Below are positions 8,248 through 16,721 of a stretch of 64,000 bases of DNA, in pieces. Source of the DNA: Candidatus Zipacnadia bacterium (lineage in GTDB: Bacteria; Armatimonadota; Zipacnadia; Zipacnadales; Zipacnadaceae); assembly GCA_029820565.1 (NCBI GenBank), contig JALGUR010000022.1, positions 23,797-87,796 of the forward strand. Reading direction: 5' to 3'. Position 1 is the stretch's first letter. Every line of letters starts with the position of its first letter. The notes below the pieces were generated by a model. That model had not been told where the DNA came from and made no database searches. It saw only the letters and a list, made by a program, of their open reading frames with translations. A program made the position numbers and the translations under genes.

Positions 8248-11200
8248 TTACTCGGCGACCTGATTAGATTTACTTAACCCCAAGCGGACGGCTACCTCCT
8301 CAAAAACGCTGTATGCTACCGGCACTACTAATAGGGTCAAGAAAGTAGAGCTAATCAGACCACCGACGGCAGTTAGCGCCAGAGGCTGCCACATCTCGGA
8401 GCCTTCGCGCATCGCCAAAGCCATAGGAATCATTGCAAAGCCGGTGGTAAAAGCGGTCATTAGAATTGGGCGCAGCCTAATCCGCCCGCCTTCAATAATC
8501 GCTTCCCGTGTCGGCATACCGCGTTGGCGGAGCAGATTGATCATTTGTACCAATAGAATTGAGTTACTGACCACAATGCCGGTGAGCAACAATATGCCCA
8601 AGAAGACCATGAGGCTGATGACGGTGCCGGTCAATAGCAGGAGAATGCTAACTCCAATTATTTCCAGAGGAATGGCCAACATAATAGTCAAAGGGTGCAC
8701 CAGGGACTCAAACTGGGAGGCTAAAATCATATAAATGAGCAGGATGCCCATAATCAGCGCAACAAACATCCCGGCAAAGGCTTCGCGGCGGTCTTCCTCC
8801 GCGCCCGCGAATTCATAGCTGTAACTGCTGGGCCAGTTGTGGCTAATCGGCTTTATGCGGGCGGCTACATCCTTGAGAATATCGGTCAAGGCACGGTCGG
8901 GTGACTTACCGGCGGTAACTCTAACTACGCGCTGCCGTTCGTCTCGGTGAATTTGGCTCGGACCAGCGGCCGGCCTAATGTCAGCAATCTCGGTCAAGGG
9001 TATTACCTGGCCGCTATATGGTGATACGATGGTAGCATCTTTTACGGTCTCAATCCAGTCGCGGTCTGCCTCAGCCGCTCGGACTTTGATGTCATACTCT
9101 TCCCCGGCCTCGCGGTACTTGGTTAACTGCTGGGTCCCCCGAACCAGAGTCTGGAGGGTAGCGGCGACCTGACCGGCAGTTATTCCTAAAGCGCCCGCCT
9201 TTTGTCTATCAATGAATACCTGATACTCAGGCTTGCCGGGCCGCCAATTCAGGTCCAAGTCATGCAATCCGGGCACATCCGCAATTCCATCCATAACCTC
9301 ATTGCCCAGGCGGCTGAGCACAGGTAGTTCATCGCCGCTGATAACCACCTCAATATCGGCCCCGCCCATAGCGCCGGGGCCCATTTCGGTAAAGCGAGCG
9401 GTAACTCCCGGTACGCGGTCAAACTTCTCACGCAGCTCAGCCTCAATTTCACCGGCGTGACGCTCGCGCTGACTGCGGGGTGTCAATTTGCCAAACAGAG
9501 ATGCTGTATTTGTCCCCCCTCCTCCCATACCCATCATCATGGCTTCAGCGCCCAGCTCGCCGCCGGTGGCCCCGACCAACTGAAACTCGGGAGTCTGCTG
9601 CATTATTCGCTCCAACTCCTGGGTCATCTGGTCAGTATATTGGATTGATGAGCCGATAGGGGTTTCCACATTAATGAATACCTGATTTTCTTCCATTGTC
9701 GGGAAGAATTCCAGGCCCACTAAGCCCATCAGCATAAGACTGATAATGAAGGTGCCGCCGGCAATAGCAGTGGTCATAGCCCGGTGGCTCAGGGCCCAGG
9801 TTATAGCTCGCAGGTACCACTGGGTCAACCATCCAAAACCTTGTTGAAATTTGCCCAGTCCCTTCTCCACGAGGCGAGGTAGTATGCCGAAAAGCCTCAC
9901 CCCTCGTCCCGCTCCGTCGCCATAGCGGCTTGGGCGCGTCGGTGACGCTCCCGGCGGGAGAGGAAAACCAGATGAATCAAGGGGCTGGGCAGCAGCCATA
10001 AACCGAGAGCAAAGCAAGGGAACCAGGGTCAAGGCAACCAGCAGTGAGGCGGCCAGGCCAAACATTACTACCCAGGCCATAGACGCGAATATCTCGCCCA
10101 CCAATCCCCCGATAAGCAGTAGCGGGAAGAAAACGGCGAAGGTGGCCAGGGTTGTGGCCAGGCACGCTGAGGCCACTTCGCCAGTGCCCGAGAGGGCTGC
10201 CTTGGTTACCGTCTCGCCCTGCTCGGTTATATGGCGATAGATATTCTCCAATACAACAATGGAGTCATCTACCATCCGCCCAATGGCCAGCACCAGGCCG
10301 CCCATAGTTATTATATTGAGAGTCATATCGGCGTAGTACATTAGGACAAAGGTGGCAATTAACGACATCGGTATGGAGACAGCTATCACTATAGTATTGC
10401 GGATTGCAGCCAGGAAGAAGAAGATGACAATTACTGCCAAGATACCCCCTTCAAGGGCTACCTCATACAAGTTATTCAGCGATTGCTTGATATACTCGGC
10501 CTGGTCAAAAGTAGCCTGTAACTCCACGCCCGCCGGTAGCCTCTCCGGCAGTGTCCCGACAGCCTGATGGACGGCATTGGATACTTCTACTGTGTTAGCT
10601 ACCGACTCTTTGGCTATCTCTAAGGCCACGCAGGGCTCGCCATTGAGTCGAGCAAAGCTCCGAATCTCCTTATGACTATCTTTGACCTGGGCCACATCGC
10701 GCAGGCGAATGGGAGTGCCGTTATGAGCCGCTATGGCGATGTCGGCAATCTCGTCCACGCTCTGGAATTGTCCGATAGTGCGAATTGTGTACTCTTTGGT
10801 CCCTTCCGTGGTATATCCCGCCGGAAGATTGAGGTTCTCACTGCGCAAGATGTTTTCAATCTGTCCCACGGACAGGCCGTAAGCGTCCAGGCGGGCGCGG
10901 TCTACCTGGACCAGGATTTCCCGCTGCAAACCGCCGTAGATGGTGGCCGCCGCTACTCCTTCCAGTTTTTCTAACTCCGGCTTGATGACATCTTCAGTGA
11001 TTTTTCGCAATCGTTCCATATCCTCCATGCCAGTGACTTCCATCTCCATCACTGGCATCATTGTGGAGGGGTCCATTTTACCGATGAGGGGCCGGTGGGC
11101 GTCTCCCGGTAACCAGTTAATGACCGGGTCCACCTTTTCGCGAGTGTCAAAGGCCGCATCATCCATATCGGTGCCCCACTCAAACTCTAATATGACCACG

Positions 11201-11466
11201 GAGAGGCCGTCTTGGGAGATCGACCGAATGCTTTTGAGGTCCTCAACGATGGCCGCGGCTTCCTCAATGGGCTTGGTGACAAACTCCTCTACCTCCTGGG
11301 GCCCCGCTCCCGGATAGCGGGTCATAACGGTGAGGATTGGGAAAGTAATATCGGGCAGCAGGTCTATCTTCAGATTGGAAAGCCCCAGCAGTCCCAGCAG
11401 CACCACTGCCAGGGCCGCCATATAGGTAGTGACGGACCGATTTAGTGAAAAACGCGCCGGATTCAC
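8248..11466 (-). CDS. RND-family efflux transporter, HAE1/AcrB-like inner-membrane pump
   Basis: A 1072-residue proton-driven pump that would expel drugs or other hydrophobic compounds through TolC. It has the usual layout: first transmembrane helix (ALAVVLLGLLGLSNLKIDLLP), large periplasmic loop, helix block including the proton-relay helix GLVLAIGRMVDDSIVVLENI (paired acidic residues), second helix (GLVGLEFFPTMEE), second periplasmic loop, and the final helix block. GTG is the start; its GTGA overlaps the stop of the adaptor gene, so the two are coupled. A stretch of about 25 extra residues (GFPLPPGASPTRPSRYGDGA region) in the central cytoplasmic loop is encoded by an inserted palindromic repeat. 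This is the last gene of the abrB-like operon. Confidence 0.95.
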   Translation of the reverse strand: MNPARFSLNRSVTTYMAALAVVLLGLLGLSNLKIDLLPDITFPILTVMTRYPGAGPQEVEEFVTKPIEEAAAIVEDLKSIRSISQDGLSVVILEFEWGTDMDDAAFDTREKVDPVINWLPGDAHRPLIGKMDPSTMMPVMEMEVTGMEDMERLRKITEDVIKPELEKLEGVAAATIYGGLQREILVQVDRARLDAYGLSVGQIENILRSENLNLPAGYTTEGTKEYTIRTIGQFQSVDEIADIAIAAHNGTPIRLRDVAQVKDSHKEIRSFARLNGEPCVALEIAKESVANTVEVSNAVHQAVGTLPERLPAGVELQATFDQAEYIKQSLNNLYEVALEGGILAVIVIFFFLAAIRNTIVIAVSIPMSLIATFVLMYYADMTLNIITMGGLVLAIGRMVDDSIVVLENIYRHITEQGETVTKAALSGTGEVASACLATTLATFAVFFPLLLIGGLVGEIFASMAWVVMFGLAASLLVALTLVPLLCSRFMAAAQPLDSSGFPLPPGASPTRPSRYGDGAGRGVRLFGILPRLVEKGLGKFQQGFGWLTQWYLRAITWALSHRAMTTAIAGGTFIISLMLMGLVGLEFFPTMEENQVFINVETPIGSSIQYTDQMTQELERIMQQTPEFQLVGATGGELGAEAMMMGMGGGGTNTASLFGKLTPRSQRERHAGEIEAELREKFDRVPGVTARFTEMGPGAMGGADIEVVISGDELPVLSRLGNEVMDGIADVPGLHDLDLNWRPGKPEYQVFIDRQKAGALGITAGQVAATLQTLVRGTQQLTKYREAGEEYDIKVRAAEADRDWIETVKDATIVSPYSGQVIPLTEIADIRPAAGPSQIHRDERQRVVRVTAGKSPDRALTDILKDVAARIKPISHNWPSSYSYEFAGAEEDRREAFAGMFVALIMGILLIYMILASQFESLVHPLTIMLAIPLEIIGVSILLLLTGTVISLMVFLGILLLTGIVVSNSILLVQMINLLRQRGMPTREAIIEGGRIRLRPILMTAFTTGFAMIPMALAMREGSEMWQPLALTAVGGLISSTFLTLLVVPVAYSVFEEVAVRLGLSKSNQVAE
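9897..9972. repeat. Palindromic repeat inserted in frame within the RND pump gene
   Basis: The segment encoding the extra residues in the pump's cytoplasmic loop has the composition of interspersed repeats seen in many environmental genomes: CCTCACCCCTCGTCCCGCTC at one end and CTCCCGGCGGGAGAGG, a near-perfect palindrome, at the other. It keeps the reading frame. No second copy was found in this window, so repeat status rests on its structure and resemblance to known repeat types. Confidence 0.45.
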
Positions 11467-13112
11467 GGGGTGGCGCCCACCTCCTTATCGCGGACTTCAA
11501 TAGACTGTCCGGCCTCAAGTCGCTCCTGGCCCCGAACAACTATGTGGTCGCCCTCCTGTAGCCCGCTAAGAATAGCCACGCGGTCGGCATCCTGCAGCCC
11601 TGTCTGCACTTCTTTCTGTATCGCCTGGCCGCCTTTCGCGATATATACGAGACTCTTGCCTTCTCGCTGTATGACAGCATCGCGGGGAACTACCAGCACA
11701 TTGCTCTGCTGCTCGGCCACAACTTGTACGCGGGCGAACATCCCCGGGGTCAATTTGCCTTCTTCATTCGGCACCCATATCTTAACATCAAAGGCCCGCG
11801 ACTCGGGGTCAGCAGCAGGCAGGATTTCGGTAACGGTGCCCACAAACGTGCCCTGCGTCGCGTCCACGACTACCATGGGGGTCTGGCCCTTATGTATCTG
11901 TGCGATATTGCCCTCTCCAACCTGTGCCCGCACATATACCTGGCGATTGTTCACTAACCTGAACATAGGCAAGCCGGGAGAAGCTGACTCGCCCGGGTCC
12001 ACGCTACGCTGAACAATTGTACCGGAAGCGGGCGCGCGAATGTGGGCATAACCAATCTGGGTCTGCAGATAATTGACATTGGCTTTAGCCTGGGAGAGAG
12101 CAGCCTTAGCCGCCTGCACGTCCTCCTCGCTCATCTGGTCGCGGGCAGCAGCAGCCTGGGCCATCTCCAAGCCAGCGCGGGCCTGGTCAACCTGCTTCTG
12201 AGCGGCTTCTACCTCACGCTGGCGGATCTGATTTTGAGCCTGGTTAGCCTGGGCCAGAGATAGGACTGCTTTAGCCTGCTGGACCTGGGCCTCAGCGATC
12301 TGTATCTCTTCGGTACGAGCGCCTTCTTTGATCAAATCGAGCCGTTGGACCACTGTGTTGTAGCCGGCCAGTGCAATGTCATATTGCAATTTGGCCGCGT
12401 CATATTGCTGCTGGGCGATAGCGCCTTGTCCCAGGAGTTGTTGGGCACGGTCCAAGTTTTTCTGGGCGGTATCCCGGCTGGCTTGCGCCTGACGGACCGC
12501 CTCTTGGGCCTGCTGCCTTTCTTGCTTACGAGCGCCCTGGCGCAGTATATCTAACCGAGCCTGGGCCTGCTTCAGGGCTTCTTCCGCTTGTTGGATAGAT
12601 GTAGTTGTTTGCGCTGTGGTAATCTCGGCACCGGTTTGAGCCTGGCGCAGCCGGGCTTGGGCCGCCTGCAACTGTGCCTGGGCACTGGTAATGGAAGTGC
12701 TGGTTTGTGCCTCTTGCAAACCGACACCGGTTTGGGCTTGCTTCAGGCGGGCCTCAGCCGCCGCCACTCCAGCCCGGGCCTGGCGTAGTTGGGAGAGCAA
12801 GTCTTTATGTTCCAGCAGGGCCAGTAACTGCCCAGTTCTGACCACAGCCCCTTCGTCCACATAGATTTTGGTCACCTTGCCCGGGACCTTAGGCACGACA
12901 CTAATGTCCACCTTAGCCTCTACAGTGCCCGTGACAGTGAAAGAGCGCTGAATATCGCCTATCTCCACCGGCTGAGTCTGTACGGGCAGAGCCGGTTGTT
13001 CCTCGGCTGCTTGCTGGGCAGCGACTCTTTGCTGCTGGAGGGATCGAGTTAGCACTAAGCCTCCCAACACCAAAATGACCAGAATAATGGCAGCAATAAG
13101 TTTGCGATTCAT
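11463..13112 (-). CDS. RND efflux periplasmic adaptor (membrane-fusion protein)
   Basis: A 549-residue HlyD/AcrA-type adaptor that links the inner-membrane pump to the outer-membrane channel. One N-terminal helix anchors it (LIAAIILVILVLGGLVLTRS). Then come a half-lipoyl segment (VVPKVPGKVTKIYVDEGAVV), an unusually long Gln/Ala/Arg-rich coiled-coil hairpin of about 270 residues with several AQARLxQAQTG-like heptad runs, the second half-lipoyl segment (IRAPASGTIVQRSVDPGES), a beta-barrel domain and a membrane-proximal domain. Typical adaptors are 370-420 residues; the excess is in the hairpin, which would reach farther across the periplasm. It lies between tolC-like and pump genes, six bases from the former. 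Confidence 0.94.
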   Translation of the reverse strand: MNRKLIAAIILVILVLGGLVLTRSLQQQRVAAQQAAEEQPALPVQTQPVEIGDIQRSFTVTGTVEAKVDISVVPKVPGKVTKIYVDEGAVVRTGQLLALLEHKDLLSQLRQARAGVAAAEARLKQAQTGVGLQEAQTSTSITSAQAQLQAAQARLRQAQTGAEITTAQTTTSIQQAEEALKQAQARLDILRQGARKQERQQAQEAVRQAQASRDTAQKNLDRAQQLLGQGAIAQQQYDAAKLQYDIALAGYNTVVQRLDLIKEGARTEEIQIAEAQVQQAKAVLSLAQANQAQNQIRQREVEAAQKQVDQARAGLEMAQAAAARDQMSEEDVQAAKAALSQAKANVNYLQTQIGYAHIRAPASGTIVQRSVDPGESASPGLPMFRLVNNRQVYVRAQVGEGNIAQIHKGQTPMVVVDATQGTFVGTVTEILPAADPESRAFDVKIWVPNEEGKLTPGMFARVQVVAEQQSNVLVVPRDAVIQREGKSLVYIAKGGQAIQKEVQTGLQDADRVAILSGLQEGDHIVVRGQERLEAGQSIEVRDKEVGATP

Positions 13113-13118
13113 TCTACG

Positions 13119-14504
13119 TCACTCCTGTTCACTGGCGACGGGCAGATTATCAGCAGAGACATTGATGGCGCTGAGCAATTCAGCCTCTGCTATCTGATAC
13201 CCATACAATGCATTGACGTGATTGGTGCGCGCCGCGGTTAGTGCCACGCGGGCATCAGTAACTTCTACTGCCGGACCAACCCCGGCGTTATAACGGACTT
13301 CGGCCAGCCGAGAGGCTTCCTCGGCCTGTTGAACCGTCTTCTCTGTGGCGTGCAGTTGAGATTTGGCTTCCTCTAATTTCAAGTATGCCTGCCAGACCTC
13401 GGCGGACACCTGTTCTTTGAGTTGCTCAACCGACAGCAGAGCCTGCTGAAGTTGATAGTGAGCCTGACGCTCCTTGGCCCGCGATGCCCCGCCGTCAAAG
13501 ATCGGTTTACTGAGACTGACGGTAACATTCCAGCCATAGTCAGTGCCGCCAAAGCCCCCGGGACGCTGGCGATTGTAGCCGCCAACCAAGTCCAAATTGA
13601 CGCCACGCTGGGCGCGCCCCAGTCGCAGCGAAACCTGGGCCATATTTACCGCTTTCTGTGCGATTGTTATCTCCTCGCGGCGCTGTTGAGCCAGATTAAG
13701 ACAAGCCACAGGGGCTATGTCGGCTATCTGTGGCTCCGGAGGCGCTACCAGTTGCACCGGAGTAGTCATATCCACCGCCAGAGTTCTCTTCAACATAGTT
13801 TTAGCCAAGTCCACTCCATTTTGGGCAGCAATCAAATCGTGCTCAGCATTGGCAATATCTACTTCAGCCCGTAGAACATCAAACTGGGGAGCTGCTCCAG
13901 CTTCAAAACGGGTTTGAGATATCCGCCAGTGTTCTCGGGCACTATCCACAGTTTGTTCAGCGACGTCAATTAATTGTTGAGCTTGGATGACTCCTAAAAA
14001 GCCTTTAGTAGTGGCCAGTTTTATCTGACGGCGGACTATGACGGCTTGAAGTTCAGCGACGTCAACATTCAATCTGCTCAACTGCACCAGGGCCTGGTTG
14101 CGACCGGCCGAGTAGAGGGACTTGTACAGGGAAGCCCCATACTGCCAGTTTTTATCGGGACCAACTTCCACCGACTGGGAACCCTGCGGGGTAGGTATCT
14201 CAATGCTGGATGAGGGGCCCAGGCGGGAGTAGCGGCCTTCCAAGCCAAGTTGACAGCGGTTAGCCGCCTTGGCCTCAATGATACCTGCTTGCCGCTCGTA
14301 GATGATCTCGTCAGCGATGCGAACTTGATAATTATTTGCAAGAGCCAACGCTACTGCCTCGGGAAGAGTGAGCCGTAGGACTTCGGGGGCAGCCTCTGCC
14401 CTATACAACCCCCCGGACAGAAGGATGGCGCCTAATATTAGTGCCATAAAGGCAAAAAGGCCGCGCCCTGACCCTTGCGGTAACAGCAGTTGCGCAGTTT
14501 TCAC
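13119..14504 (-). CDS. TolC-family outer-membrane efflux channel
   Basis: A 461-residue outer-membrane efflux protein that forms the exit duct of the pump complex. A signal peptide is present (hydrophobic stretch LFAFMALILGAILLSGG, cleavage near AEA). The mature protein has the two repeated OEP units, each with a long helical, Ala/Gln-rich part; typical segments are LTLPEAVALALANNYQVRIA and, in the second half, RREEITIAQKAVNMAQVSLRLG, and the ending VRYNAGVGPAVEVTDARVAL. The ATG overlaps the stop of the AbrB-like gene by four bases. Its presence shows that the cell has an outer membrane. Confidence 0.94.
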   Translation of the reverse strand: MKTAQLLLPQGSGRGLFAFMALILGAILLSGGLYRAEAAPEVLRLTLPEAVALALANNYQVRIADEIIYERQAGIIEAKAANRCQLGLEGRYSRLGPSSSIEIPTPQGSQSVEVGPDKNWQYGASLYKSLYSAGRNQALVQLSRLNVDVAELQAVIVRRQIKLATTKGFLGVIQAQQLIDVAEQTVDSAREHWRISQTRFEAGAAPQFDVLRAEVDIANAEHDLIAAQNGVDLAKTMLKRTLAVDMTTPVQLVAPPEPQIADIAPVACLNLAQQRREEITIAQKAVNMAQVSLRLGRAQRGVNLDLVGGYNRQRPGGFGGTDYGWNVTVSLSKPIFDGGASRAKERQAHYQLQQALLSVEQLKEQVSAEVWQAYLKLEEAKSQLHATEKTVQQAEEASRLAEVRYNAGVGPAVEVTDARVALTAARTNHVNALYGYQIAEAELLSAINVSADNLPVASEQE

Positions 14505-14785
14505 GATGTCTCCTCCTCGGGTGGAGTGGTTGGAGATTCATCCATTTCCCGGAGCAATTGGCCTAACAGCGAACTGACCTGTAGCATCGCCTCAAGTTTA
14601 ACGAACATCACTCCGGACCCGGCTGGATGTACGAAGGCCAGCAGTTTGTCACCGGGCTCAATACCACAGGTTTCCCGAGCCTGTATTGGGATTACTATTT
14701 GGCCTCGTTCCCCGACAGTAGCGGTTCCCTGGAAAAGCTGCTCAATATTAGTGGATATTTCCATACTATTCTCCTCACTCGCCAA
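14501..14785 (-). CDS. AbrB/SpoVT/MazE-type DNA-binding protein, first gene of the efflux operon
   Basis: A 94-residue regulator with a swapped-hairpin AbrB domain: TVGERGQIVIPIQARETCGI followed by EPGDKLLAFV. Such proteins bind A/T-rich DNA as dimers. It leads the operon tolC-adaptor-pump and is coupled to tolC by a four-base overlap, which suggests it represses its own operon. An inverted repeat sits directly downstream of the operon's -10 box (14837-14854). The C-terminal part is acidic and Pro/Thr-rich (ESPTTPPEEE). A second ATG at 14764 (protein beginning MEIST) is an alternative start; the first is used here because both lack a decisive ribosome site. Confidence 0.88.
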   Translation of the reverse strand: MASEENSMEISTNIEQLFQGTATVGERGQIVIPIQARETCGIEPGDKLLAFVHPAGSGVMFVKLEAMLQVSSLLGQLLREMDESPTTPPEEETS

Positions 14786-14836
14786 TAGTTACAAACATCC
14801 AGTTAGTTCCCAACTGCAAAAACCTCCGAAATAGAT

Positions 14837-14854
14837 AATCATACAAATATGATT
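14837..14854. promoter_or_regulatory. Inverted-repeat operator candidate
   Basis: AATCATA-CAAA-TATGATT: a perfect 7-bp inverted repeat with a four-base spacer, A/T-rich, beginning about nine bases downstream of the -10 box and thus covering the likely transcription start and early leader of the efflux operon. A dimeric AbrB-like protein encoded by the first gene is the natural candidate ligand. Binding is inferred from position and symmetry only. Confidence 0.6.
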
Positions 14855-14862
14855 TGAATGGT

Positions 14863-14891
14863 ATTATATATAATTATGAGAAATTTGTCAA
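14863..14891 (-). promoter_or_regulatory. Perfect-consensus sigma-70 promoter of the efflux operon
   Basis: Minus strand TTGACA (14886-14891), exactly 17 bp of spacer, TATAAT (14863-14868), both boxes matching consensus at all positions. It would be very strong unless repressed, consistent with the operator-like inverted repeat placed directly after it. Confidence 0.85.
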
Positions 14892-14919
14892 GGGGCAGTT
14901 CCGCTACTCATTGAGGAGA

Positions 14920-14955
14920 GGGCACCTGCTCGGGAACAGTGATGAGCAGGTGCCC
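14920..14955. terminator. Strong 12-bp hairpin after the CBS gene, possible terminator
   Basis: GGGCACCTGCTC (14920-14931) pairs perfectly with GAGCAGGTGCCC (14944-14955) around a 12-nt loop. It lies 25 bases past the stop of the leftward CBS gene and before the efflux promoter, where a terminator would insulate the two units. There is no proper T run on the minus strand, so termination may be Rho-assisted or the hairpin may stabilise the mRNA end. Confidence 0.5.
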
Positions 14956-14979
14956 TTCGGTAGGCTTATTGCTGACAGG

Positions 14980-15342
14980 TCACAGTTTGGCTGCCAGCAC
15001 GTCGCGCCGACTGACAACACCGACCAGTTTGCCTTTCTTGTCCACTACTGGTACCCGCTTGATTTTCTGCTTCTTGAGTGTGTCGGATACCGATTTGATG
15101 GAGTCGTCGGGGCTGGCTTTGTACACTCGCTTGCTCATCGCCGATTCGACGTTCTGAGTGGTGCGCGCGGCCAGCAAGTCCGCCTCGGTCAGCAGCCCTA
15201 TCACTTTGCCGTCGTCATCAACGACAGGCAGCCCACTGACTTCGTTCTTTACCATCAGCCCTACTGCCTCTTTGACCTTGGTCTTGGGTGTAACCGTTAT
15301 TACTTTCTTGGTCATAATGTCTTTTACCTTGTTCTTAGCCAT
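14980..15342 (-). CDS. Paired CBS-domain protein
   Basis: A 120-residue protein made only of two CBS motifs. CBS pairs bind adenine nucleotides and act as energy or stress sensors. The first motif spans about residues 5-60 (VKDIMTKKVITVTPKTKVKE to GLLTEADLLAA) and the second about 65-118 (VESAMSKRVYKASPDDSIKS to VVSRRDVLAAKL). Both show the GLPVVDDDGK/RVPVVDKKGK phosphate-loop strand. No effector domain is fused, so it probably works through an unknown partner. GGAGGGAGGTG is the ribosome site. Its upstream neighbour is the unrelated UroD-like gene, 88 bases away. Confidence 0.93.
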   Translation of the reverse strand: MAKNKVKDIMTKKVITVTPKTKVKEAVGLMVKNEVSGLPVVDDDGKVIGLLTEADLLAARTTQNVESAMSKRVYKASPDDSIKSVSDTLKKQKIKRVPVVDKKGKLVGVVSRRDVLAAKL

Positions 15343-15430
15343 TGATATTCACCTCCCTCCAAATTTGGTATGAATTGTACTTAACCTAATAGCCCACCGT
15401 CCGGCGAGTTATGCCCCCGCCCTGGGGCAG

Positions 15431-16567
15431 TCAATAGGCTCCGTATTGGCCCACCAGTTCCAGCACTCGACAGTATCGGTCAAAACCTACGTTGCCAGGC
15501 ACCGAATGGTCAGAGTGATACAGGTAGCCGCCACCTTGCTTAGCAATAGGTATCTTTGTCTTAATCTCTTCTTCAATGACCGCGGGGTCGGGGTGGGCCA
15601 TCGCCCTGACGTCGATGCCGCCCATAAAGGCGATTTGGTCGCCAAAAGTTTCCTTAAGGTCGACCAAATCCATCCCTGCCTTTTGTTCCAAAGGCTGGAG
15701 ACAATCCAGCCCGTCCTCAATAAATCTGGGGATGAGTTCTTTGACACAGCCGCAACTATGCAGGATGACCGGCAACCCCTCGGAATGAAAGTAATCCACC
15801 AGGCGCTGGAAGGTAGGACGGAGTTGCTCGTCGTAGTGTTGGGGAGAGAACAGGAGGCCATTGCGGTAACCCAGGTCACAACCGGGCCAAGCCCCATCGA
15901 ACTGAAACCCCCCTTCTTTCATTATTTCATACATCTGGATACTCAGGGTCGCATCAGTCTCGTACATATCCCGGACCCAATCCGGGTCGGTAGCTATGGC
16001 TATCAATAGTTGCTCCGAGGCTACATAGGATTGGATTTTGTCGTACCCAAAGCTGATCCCGTAGAAAATAAACCGGCCCGCCTCGCGGGCCTGCTGGCAG
16101 CCAGGCAACCCCAGGCGCCGCTCGCAGCGCCCCGTTTCCAGTACTGACTGTTCGCCGCGATCATCTTCTGCCGTCCCCGCCAGCCAACTGCCCTCCCAGT
16201 CTACCCGGTCCCGGCTGGGGACCAGATGTTCCTTGATGCGCTCCCAATCGTCCCGACTCTTGCAAGGATATTCAATAATTTCTGGAGTAGAGGAGTAGTT
16301 CTTATGATCCCGGCGCAGTCCGCCGTACTCAGTGGTTCTAATGATGTATTCCTCATTCTCTTCAACTATCTCAATGGGGAACTGCGGCGAAGTGTCAGCC
16401 CGGAAGCCTACCAGTTCAAAGTCAAAATATTCTGCTGGATTGACCTCACGGGGCAATCCTTCGTTATGCCACCGCTCAATCGCAGATACCCAGGGACTAT
16501 CGTGCATTGGTATGCGGTCGGCTTCTTGATGGTTAAGAGCCAACAATACTCGCTCGCGTGCAGTCAT
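15431..16567 (-). CDS. Uroporphyrinogen decarboxylase (UroD)/MtaA-like protein
   Basis: A TIM-barrel protein of the UROD/cobalamin-methyltransferase superfamily, about 378 residues. It has the ARERVLLALNHQEADRIPMH opening, FDGAWPGCDLGYRNGLLFSP, the PVILHSCGCVKELIPRF strand-loop with a His-x-Cys metal site, and LDCLQPLEQKAGMDL. The HxCGxx motif resembles zinc-dependent methyltransferases (MtaA, MtbA) more than true HemE, so it may move a methyl group or act on a sugar-derived compound; many paralogues of this kind in environmental bacteria are uncharacterised. Start chosen at 16567, where GGAG precedes at six bases; the frame is open to 16612. Divergent from the gene at 16722. Confidence 0.82.
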   Translation of the reverse strand: MTARERVLLALNHQEADRIPMHDSPWVSAIERWHNEGLPREVNPAEYFDFELVGFRADTSPQFPIEIVEENEEYIIRTTEYGGLRRDHKNYSSTPEIIEYPCKSRDDWERIKEHLVPSRDRVDWEGSWLAGTAEDDRGEQSVLETGRCERRLGLPGCQQAREAGRFIFYGISFGYDKIQSYVASEQLLIAIATDPDWVRDMYETDATLSIQMYEIMKEGGFQFDGAWPGCDLGYRNGLLFSPQHYDEQLRPTFQRLVDYFHSEGLPVILHSCGCVKELIPRFIEDGLDCLQPLEQKAGMDLVDLKETFGDQIAFMGGIDVRAMAHPDPAVIEEEIKTKIPIAKQGGGYLYHSDHSVPGNVGFDRYCRVLELVGQYGAY

Positions 16568-16721
16568 CTGTGTCTCCATGTAATGCACTTGAACTTCTTT
16601 ACATTCTATCAACTAATTGCTAATATTCTTTGCGTATCGCAATCCTCCTTCATTAAAGTAAAAAACTTTTGGAAGGAATATGTTTGTCGCTGTGATAGCA
16701 TAGTCCAAAGGAGAAACACAG

